64,000 nucleotides of DNA from Paenibacillus gyeongsangnamensis (lineage in GTDB: Bacteria; Bacillota; Bacilli; Paenibacillales; NBRC-103111), in the NCBI RefSeq assembly GCF_027533625.1, contig NZ_JAQAGZ010000021.1, forward strand, positions 62,001-126,000, read 5' to 3'. Made by a program: the position numbers and the translations under genes. The notes beneath the pieces are model-generated. The model was not told the DNA's origin, did no database searches, and saw only the letters and a program-made list of their open reading frames with translations. Shown here in pieces: positions 9,819 to 19,070 of the stretch (position 1 is the stretch's first letter; each line of letters starts with the position of its first letter).

Positions 9819-10736
9819 TCAATATACTCCCTCTTCGCCGTAACGTTTGGCCAAGCGGTTCGCACCGATGACCAGGATCAGGCCGACCAATGATTTAAAC
9901 AATCCGACCGCTGTGCTGAAGCTGAACTGCCCCTGCCTTACCCCAAGCCTGAACACGTAAGTGTCGAAAACGTCCGCTACATCGGATACGGCCCCGTTCA
10001 TCATCAAAAACACTTGCTCGAACCCGACCTCCATAATTTGACCGATGCGCAGAATGAGCAAAATGATGATGACGTTACGGATCGCCGGTAGTGTGACGTG
10101 CCACGTCTGGCGGAAACGGCCCGCCCCGTCGATTTTGGCAGCTTCGTACAGCTGAGGGTCGACGCCGGCGATAGCGGCCAGGAAAATGATCGTTCCCCAA
10201 CCGGCTTCCTTCCACATGGATTGAGCCGTGAGCACAATCCAGAACAAATTCGCATTCGTCAAAAAGTCGATTTTTGCCAGCCCGGCGCTCTGCAGCACCA
10301 TATTGACGATTCCGTCCGATTTCGAGAGCATCAAAAAGCTGATGCCGACAATGATGACCCAGGATAAGAAGTGCGGTAAATAAATGATGGACTGCACGAC
10401 TTTTTTATACAGGAACGATCGGAGTTCGTTTAACAACAGCGCCAGCAGGATGGGCAGAGGAAAGAAAAAGAGCAGATTGAGCAAATTGATGGCCATCGTG
10501 TTTCGAAACAGCAGAAGGAAGTCGGGACTCGACAACAGCCGCCGGAAATGCTCGAAGCCCACCCAGTTGCTGTGCCAAAATCCGGTGTAAGGCGAATAGT
10601 TCTGAAATGAGATCAGTATCCCCCACATCGGCACATATTTGAACAGGATAAAGTAAATAAGCCCGGGCAGCGCCAAAAGATATAAAAACTTGTTCTTTTT
10701 TACGCTTTTCCAGCTAAATCCGGCCATTAGGTTCAC
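9819..10736 (-). CDS. Sugar ABC transporter permease, LplB type
   Basis: The first permease of importer B, about 305 residues. The best start is the GTG at 10736, nine bases after GGGGAGG; the internal ATG at 10727 (MAGFSWKSVKK) is the alternative. Features are the first helix FLYLLALPGLIYFILFKYVP, the stretch FQNYSPYTGFWHSNWVGFEH, the EAA loop YEAAKIDGAGRFRQTWHVTL and the tail RLAKRYGEEGVY. It is paralogous to the permease at 408-1364. It lies 87 bases after the isomerase gene in the same direction. Confidence 0.93.
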   Translation of the reverse strand: MNLMAGFSWKSVKKNKFLYLLALPGLIYFILFKYVPMWGILISFQNYSPYTGFWHSNWVGFEHFRRLLSSPDFLLLFRNTMAINLLNLLFFFPLPILLALLLNELRSFLYKKVVQSIIYLPHFLSWVIIVGISFLMLSKSDGIVNMVLQSAGLAKIDFLTNANLFWIVLTAQSMWKEAGWGTIIFLAAIAGVDPQLYEAAKIDGAGRFRQTWHVTLPAIRNVIIILLILRIGQIMEVGFEQVFLMMNGAVSDVADVFDTYVFRLGVRQGQFSFSTAVGLFKSLVGLILVIGANRLAKRYGEEGVY

Positions 10737-10822
10737 GCCGAGCAACCTCCCCGTTTACTCCATGTTTTTTTTTTGGAAAGATCGATTAGACGGCTGCCGT
10801 ATGATGGGCGCGGTGTGCTCGT

Positions 10823-11632
10823 TTAGACGAATTGCTTGATATATTCGATAAACTGGGGCAAAGCAATCTCAGGCTCTTCAATGGACGGATGCCATCTTTT
10901 TTCCCATTCGAACGACAACCATCCCGTGTACCCATTTTCTCGCAGTTTTGCGATACACTCTCCGATCGGGACATCGCCTTGACCGACTAACCTTATGTTC
11001 TCCGCTTGACCGTGACCCAGCGTATCTTTAATATGCGTATGTTTTATGTAGTTTCCGAGTCGTTCGTAAGTTTCTTTCATCGTTTCGCCGTCTTTGTATT
11101 TGTACGGATTGTTGATATCCCATAGTACTCCGAAAGCGTCGTCATTTACTTGATAAACAACGGAAAGCACGTCGCGGGAGTCGGAGAAGTCCCCATGCGT
11201 TTCCAGCAATACGGTCACGCCTTTTCCGGAGGCATGACGGCATAAACTCTGCAATCCTCGGGCAACCCGGTCGATCGTGTCCTGCTTGCCGGCCGGATCG
11301 GGAATCTTGTCTCCGAACACGCGAACATACGGCGTACCGAGCTGCTGCGCCAGATCGATCGCAGCCTTTCCTTCTTCGACGGCTGCGTCGAATTTGTCCG
11401 GATCGTGAAACATGCAAGAAGTATCCAAGCAGCAAATTTCTAATCCTTTGTTTTTAAGCTGCCGGATCGTTGCCTCGATGTTTTTCGGCTGAAACGGACG
11501 GCATTTGGGCAAAGACATTTCCCCCTCCAAGCCGCGAATTTCAATTCCGTCGTAGCCCAATCCGGCCGCTTCGTCCACGATTTTTTCCCAGGTCCATTCC
11601 GGGCAAGCTAGTGTTGTAAAGGCGATTTTCAC
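10823..11632 (-). CDS. Sugar phosphate isomerase/epimerase-family TIM-barrel protein
   Basis: A 269-residue protein of the xylose-isomerase-like TIM-barrel fold. The GTG start at 11632 follows AAAGGAAG by about seven bases. The strands carry GYDGIEIRGLEG, the catalytic-site Glu of VLLETHGDF, GVLWDINNP and HTHIKDT, the usual metal-binding series. It is cytoplasmic and lies between a Gfo/Idh/MocA gene and importer B, the arrangement of inositol- or rare-sugar-degrading operons. Whether it acts as hydroxypyruvate isomerase, inosose dehydratase-like or sugar epimerase cannot be decided. Confidence 0.87.
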   Translation of the reverse strand: MKIAFTTLACPEWTWEKIVDEAAGLGYDGIEIRGLEGEMSLPKCRPFQPKNIEATIRQLKNKGLEICCLDTSCMFHDPDKFDAAVEEGKAAIDLAQQLGTPYVRVFGDKIPDPAGKQDTIDRVARGLQSLCRHASGKGVTVLLETHGDFSDSRDVLSVVYQVNDDAFGVLWDINNPYKYKDGETMKETYERLGNYIKHTHIKDTLGHGQAENIRLVGQGDVPIGECIAKLRENGYTGWLSFEWEKRWHPSIEEPEIALPQFIEYIKQFV

Positions 11633-11676
11633 TGCTCATCTTCCTTTCGGTCGTATAGTTTGCAAACGGGGCCGGT

Positions 11677-12696
11677 TTACGGCTCGTCGAGCCGCACCGT
11701 TCGATTGTATTTCGAGGATTCGTAGATCGCTGTCACGAGCTCCAATGCTCTTCTGCCTTCTTTGCCGTCTATAAGCGGGGAGCGGTTCTCCCTGATAGCT
11801 TGGATAAAATCCCGGAATTGCAGTCGATGCGCTTCTCCCAGATGGTCATCGGGCGGCTGCGAACTCAGGATGTTCAGCTCCGGGCGATCCTGCACATTCA
11901 AATTGCGGATGTACGGAACCTCCGTACCGGCAAGCTCCAGCGTCCCGTTCGTGCCGTGAAACGCGAGCAGCTGCGGGTGATCGGGATAAACCGAGGTCGT
12001 TCCTTGGATGACACCTATCGCGCCGTTCCGAAACTGCACGACGGCTGCCGCCGTATCTTCCGCTTCGATTTCGTGCTTTAGGGTCCTTACGCGGGCCGAT
12101 ACCGACTGAACGGGACCGGCCAGCCACAGCAGCAGGTCGATTCCGTGAATCCCTTGATTCATAAGGCTGCCGCCGCCATCCAGTCGATGCGTGCCCTTCC
12201 ACGTGCTGTTGCGGTAATACGCTTCAGGCCGATAGAATTTCATGTAAGCGTCGGCTTCGATCAGCTTGCCTATCATCCCATCGTCCAACAGCTTCTTGGC
12301 TCTTAATGCTTCGCTCATGAACCGCAATTGAAAAATGACGCCAAGCTTTACGCCGTTGCCGGCGCATGCTTGAATGGCTGCGTCGGCGTTTTCGAGCGTG
12401 ATGTCGAGAGGCTTCTCCACCAATACATGCTTGCGGCGGCGTGCCGCTTGTATCGCATAATCGGCGTGCGTTCCGCTGGGCGTGCATATGGCTACCGCAT
12501 CGACCTCCGCGGATCCCAGAACGGCTTCAAGATCGGTGCTGCGGCGGCATCCGTAAGCCTCGGCAAACCTTTGTCCGGCCTCCTCCGTTCGGCTGTAGAC
12601 GTACGTCAATTCCGCCTCCGGCAACGAGCGAATGGCGTCGGCGTGCACGCGAGCGACCATTCCCGTCCCCAATACGGCAAACCGGATTGTTGGCAT
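11677..12696 (-). CDS. Gfo/Idh/MocA family NAD(P)-dependent oxidoreductase
   Basis: A 339-residue dehydrogenase. The nucleotide-binding motif is FAVLGTGMVARVHAD, the catalytic motif is VLVEKPLDI (EKP), and GGSLMNQGIHGID marks the C-terminal substrate domain. The ATG at 12696 is preceded by GAGAGG. It leads the intact part of the block B operon and lies 44 bases before the isomerase gene. The two dehydrogenases and the isomerase together suggest oxidation and isomerisation of a non-phosphorylated imported sugar or sugar acid. Confidence 0.9.
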   Translation of the reverse strand: MPTIRFAVLGTGMVARVHADAIRSLPEAELTYVYSRTEEAGQRFAEAYGCRRSTDLEAVLGSAEVDAVAICTPSGTHADYAIQAARRRKHVLVEKPLDITLENADAAIQACAGNGVKLGVIFQLRFMSEALRAKKLLDDGMIGKLIEADAYMKFYRPEAYYRNSTWKGTHRLDGGGSLMNQGIHGIDLLLWLAGPVQSVSARVRTLKHEIEAEDTAAAVVQFRNGAIGVIQGTTSVYPDHPQLLAFHGTNGTLELAGTEVPYIRNLNVQDRPELNILSSQPPDDHLGEAHRLQFRDFIQAIRENRSPLIDGKEGRRALELVTAIYESSKYNRTVRLDEP

Positions 12697-12700
12697 CCTC

Positions 12701-13027
12701 TCATCCCCCTGTGTCTGAACCGGATTGCAACAAGCCGCGCAGCCCGTTCAGCGTCATCGCAGAGCCTTCTATAGCCGTCCCGCCTTCGGGTATGTAATGG
12801 GTTGTTCAGCCGTCCGGCAATCTGAAGCAATTGCCGATACATAGAGCCCTCTCCGCTCAATCCGCTCCCTTAGATCGCCTATCTCCTCGTTCGTCAAATC
12901 CATTACGTTGCGGCCGTTCACCGTTCTTATTTCCACATGCCTCAGTCCGCACCCGGCAATCCAGTCCAATGCTTCGGACACATTCGCCGATACTTCATCC
13001 GTAATGATCCCCAACCGATCCCAAATC
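12701..13027 (-). pseudogene. Decayed sugar isomerase/epimerase gene
   Basis: The intact start (MIWDRLGIITDEVS, ATG at 13027 after GGAGGA) leads into the first two strands of a xylose-isomerase-like TIM barrel, with LRHVEIRTVNGRNVMDL. The frame stops after about 85 residues (TAG near 12769), whereas the family needs about 270. A further frame from about 12780 to a TGA at 12701 (ending LRGLLQSGSDTGG) looks like the C-terminus of some gene and stops four bases before the next start. A deletion plus frameshift explains both observations. Confidence 0.7.
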
Positions 13028-13055
13028 ATCCTCGCGTCCTCCAATTCAGCCCGAA

Positions 13056-13335
13056 TCAGTGCTCGTTACCGTACGCTTCTCTTCCCTGCATATACGTTTT
13101 CAGAACACGAATGCGTTCCCCGTCCCATTCAAATTGCACGAGATCGACCCTGAATTTCCGAAGCGGACGCCTGATCCAAATACAGGGACCAGTTCGGGTG
13201 GGTTTTAAGGATGGTGGCCGGAATCGCAGGAGTGACCGCTTCTTCCAAAGTCGCTCGAATGGCGTCCGCTTTTACTTTGTACGGAACGCAGGAGATAATA
13301 CAATCGCTCTTCATAATCTGATGAACGGACATACC
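13056..13335 (-). pseudogene. NagB-family (glucosamine-6-phosphate deaminase-like) C-terminal remnant
   Basis: The segment reads SVHQIMKSDCIISCVPYKVK, then KTHPNWSLYLDQASAS, both typical of the C-terminal half of the NagB/glucosamine-6-phosphate deaminase family. The frame then ends, but the next frame continues without a gap as DLVQFEWDGERIRVLKTYMQ to a TGA at 13056, so one indel near 13145 breaks it. The N-terminal half is absent. The fragment begins right after a GGGAGG site, as if a deletion had joined the operon promoter to the gene's 3' half. Confidence 0.75.
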
Positions 13336-13374
13336 TCCCTCTCTCCCACGGTACTTATGAAACGGCGGAGTGAT

Positions 13375-13388
13375 AGAAAACGTTTTCT
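13375..13388. promoter_or_regulatory. Perfect 14-bp palindrome, probable LacI-family operator
   Basis: AGAAAACGTTTTCT is a perfect palindrome centred on CG, the layout of LacI/GalR and CcpA operators. It lies between the LacI-type gene (ends 13494) and the decayed head of the operon, so it is the natural binding site for that repressor. CcpA could also bind, because the core resembles a cre site. Confidence 0.65.
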
Positions 13389-13493
13389 GCTTACAGCCGA
13401 TCATTTCGCCTTGGTTGGTTTCATCATATAGAAAAAATAATTGCCGGGCTAAGCAATTTTTGCCCGTTCTCCACAAAATAAACCATTTTTGCT

Positions 13494-14534
13494 CTACAAT
13501 ACCCGGACCGAACTTCGAATCACAAGCTTCGGCTGCAGCACGATTTCCGTGACGTTAACGTTCTCCCCGTTTAACACTTGAAACAACATGCTGCATGAAA
13601 ACTTCCCCATTTCATATTTGGGATGATCTACGGTCGTTAACGGGGGCATGGAAATGTTGGAAAAATCGATATTGTCAAAGCCGATGACCGAGACATCGTC
13701 CGGTACCCGGATGCCAAGCAGATTAAGCTCATAAATGAAGCCCAAAGCCGTCAAATCATTGCAGGCAAGAACCGCCGTCGGCCGCTCGGAAAGCTCCATC
13801 AGCTGCCGGGCTAGCCTCTTCCCGTTGTCAAACTCAAAATTACTGTTGTAATTCGTGCTTTCTTGCGTCTCCGAAATTTGCAGGTAACAATCCTTAAAAA
13901 GGATGCGCGACTCCCGTAATGCATCGCGAAATCCTCGAAACATATGAATCCGGCTAGGGCGGTCCAACGGAGCCGTTACAAAAGCAATTTTAGTGTGCCC
14001 GCATTCTACAAAGTGATTTGCGGCCATGAACCCGCCCTTTCTGTAATCGTAATTGATTTGATAAATGTCCTCACCCTCCCGATGCTGGTCAATGGAGATT
14101 ACGCAAATCCCTTTATCGGAAAATTGCCGCAGGAAATTTTTTTCCGCCGAGATGGACGAAATGATGACACCCTTTACCTGTTTTTCCAGCATCGTTTGCA
14201 AAAATTGTTTTTCCAAGTTTACGTTCTGGTGCGAATTGCAGAGCAGAACCTGATAGCTGTTAGCGCGAGCGATTTCTTCAACGCCCAGCACGATTGAAGA
14301 ATAGAAGGGGTTGCTGATTGAGGGGATGATAATGCCGATTGTCATGGAATTATTCGTTTTTAATTGTCTGCCGAGCAAGTTGGGAGTGTAGTTCAATTCC
14401 TTGGCCGCCGATTTAATTTTTCTTCTCAATTCGGCGCTCACCGGATAATTGCTGTTGCTTAACACGCGGGAAACCGTTGCGGGAGAAACGTTGACAACTT
14501 TGGCAATATCGAGTATCGTCACGGATTTTCGCAT
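13494..14534 (-). CDS. LacI-family transcriptional repressor
   Basis: About 346 residues from the ATG at 14534 (MRKSVTILDIAK), preceded by a GGGGGATGT ribosome site; the frame is open 33 bases further up but without a better start. The N-terminal LacI helix-turn-helix (DIAKVVNVSPATVSRVLS) and the hinge NYTPNLLGRQL are intact. The ligand-binding domain is periplasmic-binding-protein-like (GIIIPSISNPFYSSIV, VIGFDNIDFSNI). It ends 106 bases before the palindrome at 13375 and probably represses the operon downstream in response to a sugar. Confidence 0.92.
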   Translation of the reverse strand: MRKSVTILDIAKVVNVSPATVSRVLSNSNYPVSAELRRKIKSAAKELNYTPNLLGRQLKTNNSMTIGIIIPSISNPFYSSIVLGVEEIARANSYQVLLCNSHQNVNLEKQFLQTMLEKQVKGVIISSISAEKNFLRQFSDKGICVISIDQHREGEDIYQINYDYRKGGFMAANHFVECGHTKIAFVTAPLDRPSRIHMFRGFRDALRESRILFKDCYLQISETQESTNYNSNFEFDNGKRLARQLMELSERPTAVLACNDLTALGFIYELNLLGIRVPDDVSVIGFDNIDFSNISMPPLTTVDHPKYEMGKFSCSMLFQVLNGENVNVTEIVLQPKLVIRSSVRVL

Positions 14535-14646
14535 ACATCCCCCGCCTTGTAGACATATTTTCCTCAATAAAAATCAAAACGGCAACGAGAATAAATCGTC
14601 AGTTTCGGTGCTCCCTCCGTTCCAAAGCCGCACTTTGAAGTGCAAG

Positions 14647-15822
14647 CTACACATAATTCAGCCCGCCCGTATAAGGAAACGGTATTGGAAAAAGCGAGCA
14701 AAGAGAGCAGAGCACATCCTCATCCAAATCTATCTCCGGCTCCTTATCGAACATCAGCGCAACAAGAGCTTGAGCATCCAAATTTGCCGCTCCACCTTTA
14801 ACGTGCACACGGGTCGTTCCATCCTCAGACGCTTCTATTCTCAAATTGCCGGCCGCTTCCGTACTGATTTGTTGAAAGTAAGGCTGCAGCTGCTCAATCA
14901 GACGCTCCGGACGAACGATGTGAATCGTCCCGACGTTGTTGCCCTCCGCTGAGCGAATGCCGGCACGCGCCAACAAATCGCTTAATTGAGCTTCATGCCA
15001 TGCTACGGGTACCGTAAGCTCGCTCATGTTGTACCGCTGCAGCGCTTCAGCAAACAGACAGGCAACGAGCGGAGCTTCGCCTGCCCATTCGAATGCGCGC
15101 GGTACGACGGCCGCATTCGCGTAAGGAACGCCGATTACGGCGAAACCCCGGATGGCTCCGTCCCTTTCGGCCGCAAGCACTTTATGATGCTGCTTCATAG
15201 GCGAACCCGCAGGCTCGGCTTCGATCAGCAGCGCGAGATCCCACAAGCTCTGCTCGAACGCGTTCAATCTGGTCGCTGCGGCATTGCGCAGGCCGAACCA
15301 ATCCGCGGCATCCGCCTCCCGTATCGTGATGCCGGTTGCGAGGTTTTGCGCCATTAATTGCGCCGACTGCTCGCAGTCCAACGTATAGTTGCGGAATGAA
15401 CCGAATTCGAAGCAATTCGCTCTTTGATACAAGGTACGGTTTCCGGACACGAGGAGCAGTGAAGCGCCGGCCCGGTCGATATGGTCCATAACGCGCTGAA
15501 GGATAAGGCCGGCATAGCCTCTGCCCCGGTAATCCGGATGGGTGCAAACCCCGCCGATGGAGCAGCAATGGATCCGCGCGCTTCCAATGCGGACGATAGA
15601 AGGCACCAGTCCCACAAAAGAAACCGGCCTTCCGTCAATGAAGGCTGCAAACGACTGGCATAGTCCGGGAGCGAATAACAGGGGATGAGACTTTGCGAAG
15701 CTTTTCTTGTCCGGATCATAGTCTCTGAACACCGAGTCCGCCAGCCGGACGGCCAGCGGCATATCCTCTTCGCGCACCCGGCGTATTTCGGGCACTTGAT
15801 CCGCATGTTCTCGTTTCGTCAT
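14647..15822 (-). CDS. GNAT N-acetyltransferase, Eis-like two-domain architecture
   Basis: A 391-residue protein. The N-terminal 150 residues are a GNAT domain with the acetyl-CoA motif THPDYRGRGYAGLIL. A second, weaker GNAT-like domain follows, and the C-terminal 100 residues (from about 290) look like a sterol-carrier-like domain, the Eis arrangement. The start lies four bases after the stop of the MalG-type gene, with AAAGGATAA as ribosome site, so it is the last gene of block C. Its acceptor is unknown; its place after a sugar importer suggests, but does not show, acetylation of a sugar-derived amine. Confidence 0.82.
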   Translation of the reverse strand: MTKREHADQVPEIRRVREEDMPLAVRLADSVFRDYDPDKKSFAKSHPLLFAPGLCQSFAAFIDGRPVSFVGLVPSIVRIGSARIHCCSIGGVCTHPDYRGRGYAGLILQRVMDHIDRAGASLLLVSGNRTLYQRANCFEFGSFRNYTLDCEQSAQLMAQNLATGITIREADAADWFGLRNAAATRLNAFEQSLWDLALLIEAEPAGSPMKQHHKVLAAERDGAIRGFAVIGVPYANAAVVPRAFEWAGEAPLVACLFAEALQRYNMSELTVPVAWHEAQLSDLLARAGIRSAEGNNVGTIHIVRPERLIEQLQPYFQQISTEAAGNLRIEASEDGTTRVHVKGGAANLDAQALVALMFDKEPEIDLDEDVLCSLCSLFPIPFPYTGGLNYV

Positions 15823-15825
15823 TTG

Positions 15826-16665
15826 TTATCCTTTCAGTCCCGTCGTCGCAATACCTTGGACAAGATACTTTTGGCAGAATAAGAAAATGATAAAAACCGG
15901 AAGCAGAGATAGCATGGACATGGCGAACATCGGCCCCCATGCCGTTACCGACGACGGATCCGCAAACATCCTGAGGCCCAAAGAAGCCGTATACAAATCC
16001 GGCTTATTCAAATAAATCAGAGGCCCCATAAAATCCGTCCATGTCCAATAGAAGGAAAATATCGATACTGTCGCCAGCGCCGGCATCGTCAAGGGAAGCA
16101 CGATATGCCGGAACGTGCCGAATGTGCCGCAGCCGTCAATGACCGCAGCCTGATCCAGCTCTTTGGGGATTCCCCGGATGAATTGAATCATCAGGAAAAT
16201 AAAGAACGGCACCCCGCCGATAAACGCCGGTACGACGAGCGGCAAAAAGGTGTTTACCCATCCCATTTTGTGAAACAAAATATACTGCGGAATCAACGTG
16301 ACTTGGCCTGGAAGCATAATCGTGGCGAGCAAGCAGGCGAATAAAGCCGATTTATATTTGAATTTCAGGCGGGCAAACCCGTATGAAACGAGCGTTGAAG
16401 AAAATAAGGTGCCCGCCACGGTCACGAAGGTTACGATCGCCGAATTGCGAAAAAACACGTTGAAGCCTACGGTGCCGAAGCCCGCCCAGCCTTCGAGGTA
16501 ATTTTTCCATTCCATATGGGATGGAATCAGGCTGGCGGAATTCACGAATATTTCGCTCTCAGGCTTGAGGGAGCTGGCCAGTGTCCACAGCACCGGGTAA
16601 AGCATGAACAATCCCAAAATCGAGACGAACGAATGATAAACGATGCTTTGGACGCTTTTGGCCAT
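15826..16665 (-). CDS. Carbohydrate ABC transporter permease, MalG type
   Basis: A 279-residue polytopic permease. The helix SFVSILGLFMLYPVLWTLAS is followed by SLKPESEIF, the usual MalG-family opening. The EAA loop is DQAAVIDGCGTFGTFRHIVL and the tail KYLVQGIATTGLKG is typical. The upstream gene's TAG stop abuts this ATG (TAGATG) and GGAGG lies seven bases upstream, so translation is coupled. Together with the MalF-type protein it forms the channel of importer C. Confidence 0.93.
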   Translation of the reverse strand: MAKSVQSIVYHSFVSILGLFMLYPVLWTLASSLKPESEIFVNSASLIPSHMEWKNYLEGWAGFGTVGFNVFFRNSAIVTFVTVAGTLFSSTLVSYGFARLKFKYKSALFACLLATIMLPGQVTLIPQYILFHKMGWVNTFLPLVVPAFIGGVPFFIFLMIQFIRGIPKELDQAAVIDGCGTFGTFRHIVLPLTMPALATVSIFSFYWTWTDFMGPLIYLNKPDLYTASLGLRMFADPSSVTAWGPMFAMSMLSLLPVFIIFLFCQKYLVQGIATTGLKG

Positions 16666-17625
16666 CTACTTATCCTCCGTCGACTCATAATAAACCCAAG
16701 CGGAAGACGACTTGAAAATGAATGCGGTAAAGGCGGCGACGATCAGCAATAAAATCCAGGCCATAGCCGACGCATATCCCATGCTGAAAGTGCCGCCGAA
16801 CGCCTTCTGGTACAGGTACAAGGCGTAAAACAACGTTTTGTCCAGCGGGCCGCCCTGCGTAACAAGAAAGCTTTGGGTAAAGGTCATAAAGCCGTCGATC
16901 GTCTGCATAACCAAATTAAAAAAAATAACCGGGGTGAGCATCGGGAGCGTAATGCTGCAAAACCGCCTGGTCCGGCCGGCTCCGTCCACCGCTGCCGATT
17001 CGTAAAGATCCGTTGGAATTTGTTTTAACCCGGCCAGAAAAATAAGCATTGGGGAGCCGAACTGCCAGACTACGAGAAGGATGAGTGTCCATAGCGAATA
17101 ATCGGGGCTTGCAATCCAATTTTTCGGTTCGACTCCGAAGTGAACCAAAACGCTGTTTATCGCCCCGTCCACGCCGAACAGCTGTCTCCACATCACGGCC
17201 ACGGCGACGCTGCCGCCAATGATCGAAGGAATATAATAAGCGGTCCGGTATACGCTGAGCCCCCTATGTTTGCCGTTAAATAATACGGCGATAAACAAGG
17301 CAAACGCAAGCTTAAGCGGAACCGAAATAAGGACGAACTTGAAGGTCACCTTGAGCGCCGTCCAATATCTCGGATCGTCGGTAAACATCGTGATGTAGTT
17401 GCGCAAGCCGATCCAATGCGGCTCGGACAGCATGTTGTAGTCTGTAAAAGACAAGTAGAGGGAAGCCGCCATGGGGCCGATTACAAATAATAGAAAGCCA
17501 AGAAGCCAGGGCGAAATATAAGCATATCCGACTAAATCCCGTTTCCATCCCGTCAACAATTTGGCTTTGCCGTCAACGACGGACGGGTTGATCGCTGTCT
17601 TCGGACCGTTTACCATTAGTGCCAC
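16666..17625 (-). CDS. Sugar ABC transporter permease, MalF type
   Basis: A 319-residue permease. The first helix follows a 30-residue cytoplasmic tail (AYISPWLLGFLLFVIGPMAA), then the family stretch SLYLSFTDYN. The EAA loop is YESAAVDGAGRTRRFCSITL. It lies 18 bases after the binding-protein gene and directly abuts the MalG-type gene. Members of this subfamily import plant-polymer oligosaccharides, in line with the GH4 enzyme encoded upstream. Confidence 0.93.
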   Translation of the reverse strand: MALMVNGPKTAINPSVVDGKAKLLTGWKRDLVGYAYISPWLLGFLLFVIGPMAASLYLSFTDYNMLSEPHWIGLRNYITMFTDDPRYWTALKVTFKFVLISVPLKLAFALFIAVLFNGKHRGLSVYRTAYYIPSIIGGSVAVAVMWRQLFGVDGAINSVLVHFGVEPKNWIASPDYSLWTLILLVVWQFGSPMLIFLAGLKQIPTDLYESAAVDGAGRTRRFCSITLPMLTPVIFFNLVMQTIDGFMTFTQSFLVTQGGPLDKTLFYALYLYQKAFGGTFSMGYASAMAWILLLIVAAFTAFIFKSSSAWVYYESTEDK

Positions 17626-17643
17626 CCCTCCGGAGGAACCGAC

Positions 17644-18999
17644 TTATTTTTTCGTCTTAAAGATTTTTTCGGCTTGCTGGCGGAACTCCTTGGCCGCTTG
17701 CTCCGGCGTAAGCTGCCCGTAATTCACCTTATCCGATATGTTTTTGTACAAAGTCTCATTGATTTCGCTGGCCGCCGCAGGATCTTTGTACGTAAGAGGG
17801 GGAAAGTTTTTGCCTACATAATCGACGTAATCGAATGCGATTTTTGCTGCGGGGTCCAGCTGCTGCTTCAGGTTTTCCCGTACTTTGCCGGCAATCGGCA
17901 CGCCGCGTTCCCCGCCCAGCGCTTCATTGGCTTTCAGGTCGTTTGTGAAAAAGTCGATGAATTTGATCGCCGCGTCTTTTTGCTTAGAGCTGCTCGTGAC
18001 CGAGAAATATTGCGACGGCTTCAAATATTGGGGCTTTTGTCCGCCCGGATAGCTCGGGTATTCGATCAGCTTGATCGGCCGGTTCGCCGATTTGGTCACC
18101 GCCACGATTTGATTGCTGTGGAGCGACAGGAACGGCGTCTTCTGATGCACAATCAATTGGTCCTCCAGCGCCGTCAAGCTGGCGGTCATTTCCGGCGGAG
18201 GAGCGACTTTGTCCTGACGCAGGTTGTTCCAGTACGTAAACCACTCCACGACAAGCTTATCATCGTCATAGCCCAAGCCGGTGCCGTCCTTGTTGTACAA
18301 GAAAGCGCCCCGCTCCATCAAAAACTGCTTGAAGCTGTCGATGCCGTTGGACAGCGGCGTCCCGTATACCCCTTTGCCTAATTTTTGCTGCAGCTGACGT
18401 GCCGTATTGGCATAGTCATCCCACGTATACCCAGGTTTCAGCTCCTGAACGCCGGCTTTCTCGAACAGGGCCGGGTCGTAAGCGATCGCCACGGCGTTCG
18501 CTCCCAGGTTAAGCGCATACAACTTATTGTTGAGCCTTCCGGCGGCCACATAGCTGTCATCCACATCTTTCAAATTCAGCGCGCCGGACGCTACGTAAGG
18601 CGTCATATCCTCAAGAAGTCCGCGCTGCACATAGTCCGGCAAATAGGCGTCGTCCATCTGCATGACGTCCGGCAAATTTTTGGCGGCGGCTTCCGTAGAC
18701 ATTTTTTCCCAGTAGCCGTCCCATCCTAAAAATTCCGTAGAAATTTTGATATTCGGATTTTGCTGCTCAAATATTTTAACCGCGTTCAGAGTGCGATTGG
18801 CCCGGTCCTGGGAGCCCCACCACCCGACCCTCAATGTGATTTGCTGCGGTGTGCCTTCATTCTTCGGCGTGTCCGCAGTTTCGGGCTTCTTCGCTTCCGG
18901 TTTGGCGGCATTCCCGTTTCCCCCTGTGCTGCAGCCGGCTATCAGCGCTGTCGACAGGAAGATTAGGGTAAACGCGGACATCCACTTGTTTTTCATCAT
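17644..18999 (-). CDS. Extracellular sugar-binding lipoprotein
   Basis: About 451 residues from the ATG at 18999 (MMKNKWMSAF); GGAGG lies 11 bases upstream. The open frame extends to 19083 but would then overlap the GH4 gene. The lipobox is LIAGC with Cys23, followed by a Pro/Lys/Glu-rich spacer. The mature part opens with ITLRVGWWGSQDRANRTLNA, typical of solute-binding family 1. It is the binding component of importer C. Confidence 0.92.
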   Translation of the reverse strand: MMKNKWMSAFTLIFLSTALIAGCSTGGNGNAAKPEAKKPETADTPKNEGTPQQITLRVGWWGSQDRANRTLNAVKIFEQQNPNIKISTEFLGWDGYWEKMSTEAAAKNLPDVMQMDDAYLPDYVQRGLLEDMTPYVASGALNLKDVDDSYVAAGRLNNKLYALNLGANAVAIAYDPALFEKAGVQELKPGYTWDDYANTARQLQQKLGKGVYGTPLSNGIDSFKQFLMERGAFLYNKDGTGLGYDDDKLVVEWFTYWNNLRQDKVAPPPEMTASLTALEDQLIVHQKTPFLSLHSNQIVAVTKSANRPIKLIEYPSYPGGQKPQYLKPSQYFSVTSSSKQKDAAIKFIDFFTNDLKANEALGGERGVPIAGKVRENLKQQLDPAAKIAFDYVDYVGKNFPPLTYKDPAAASEINETLYKNISDKVNYGQLTPEQAAKEFRQQAEKIFKTKK

Positions 19000-19070
19000 T
19001 GGCCGAACGACCTCCAAATCATAGTATGATGCAGACCCTTTTGGACAACCGGTGCCGGACCCGGCTCGGA

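Noticed and set aside
17674..18381. Long plus-strand open frame of 235 codons
   Set aside because: It lies fully antisense to the intact binding-protein gene 17644-18999, with no family motifs and no ribosome site; it is a codon-bias shadow.
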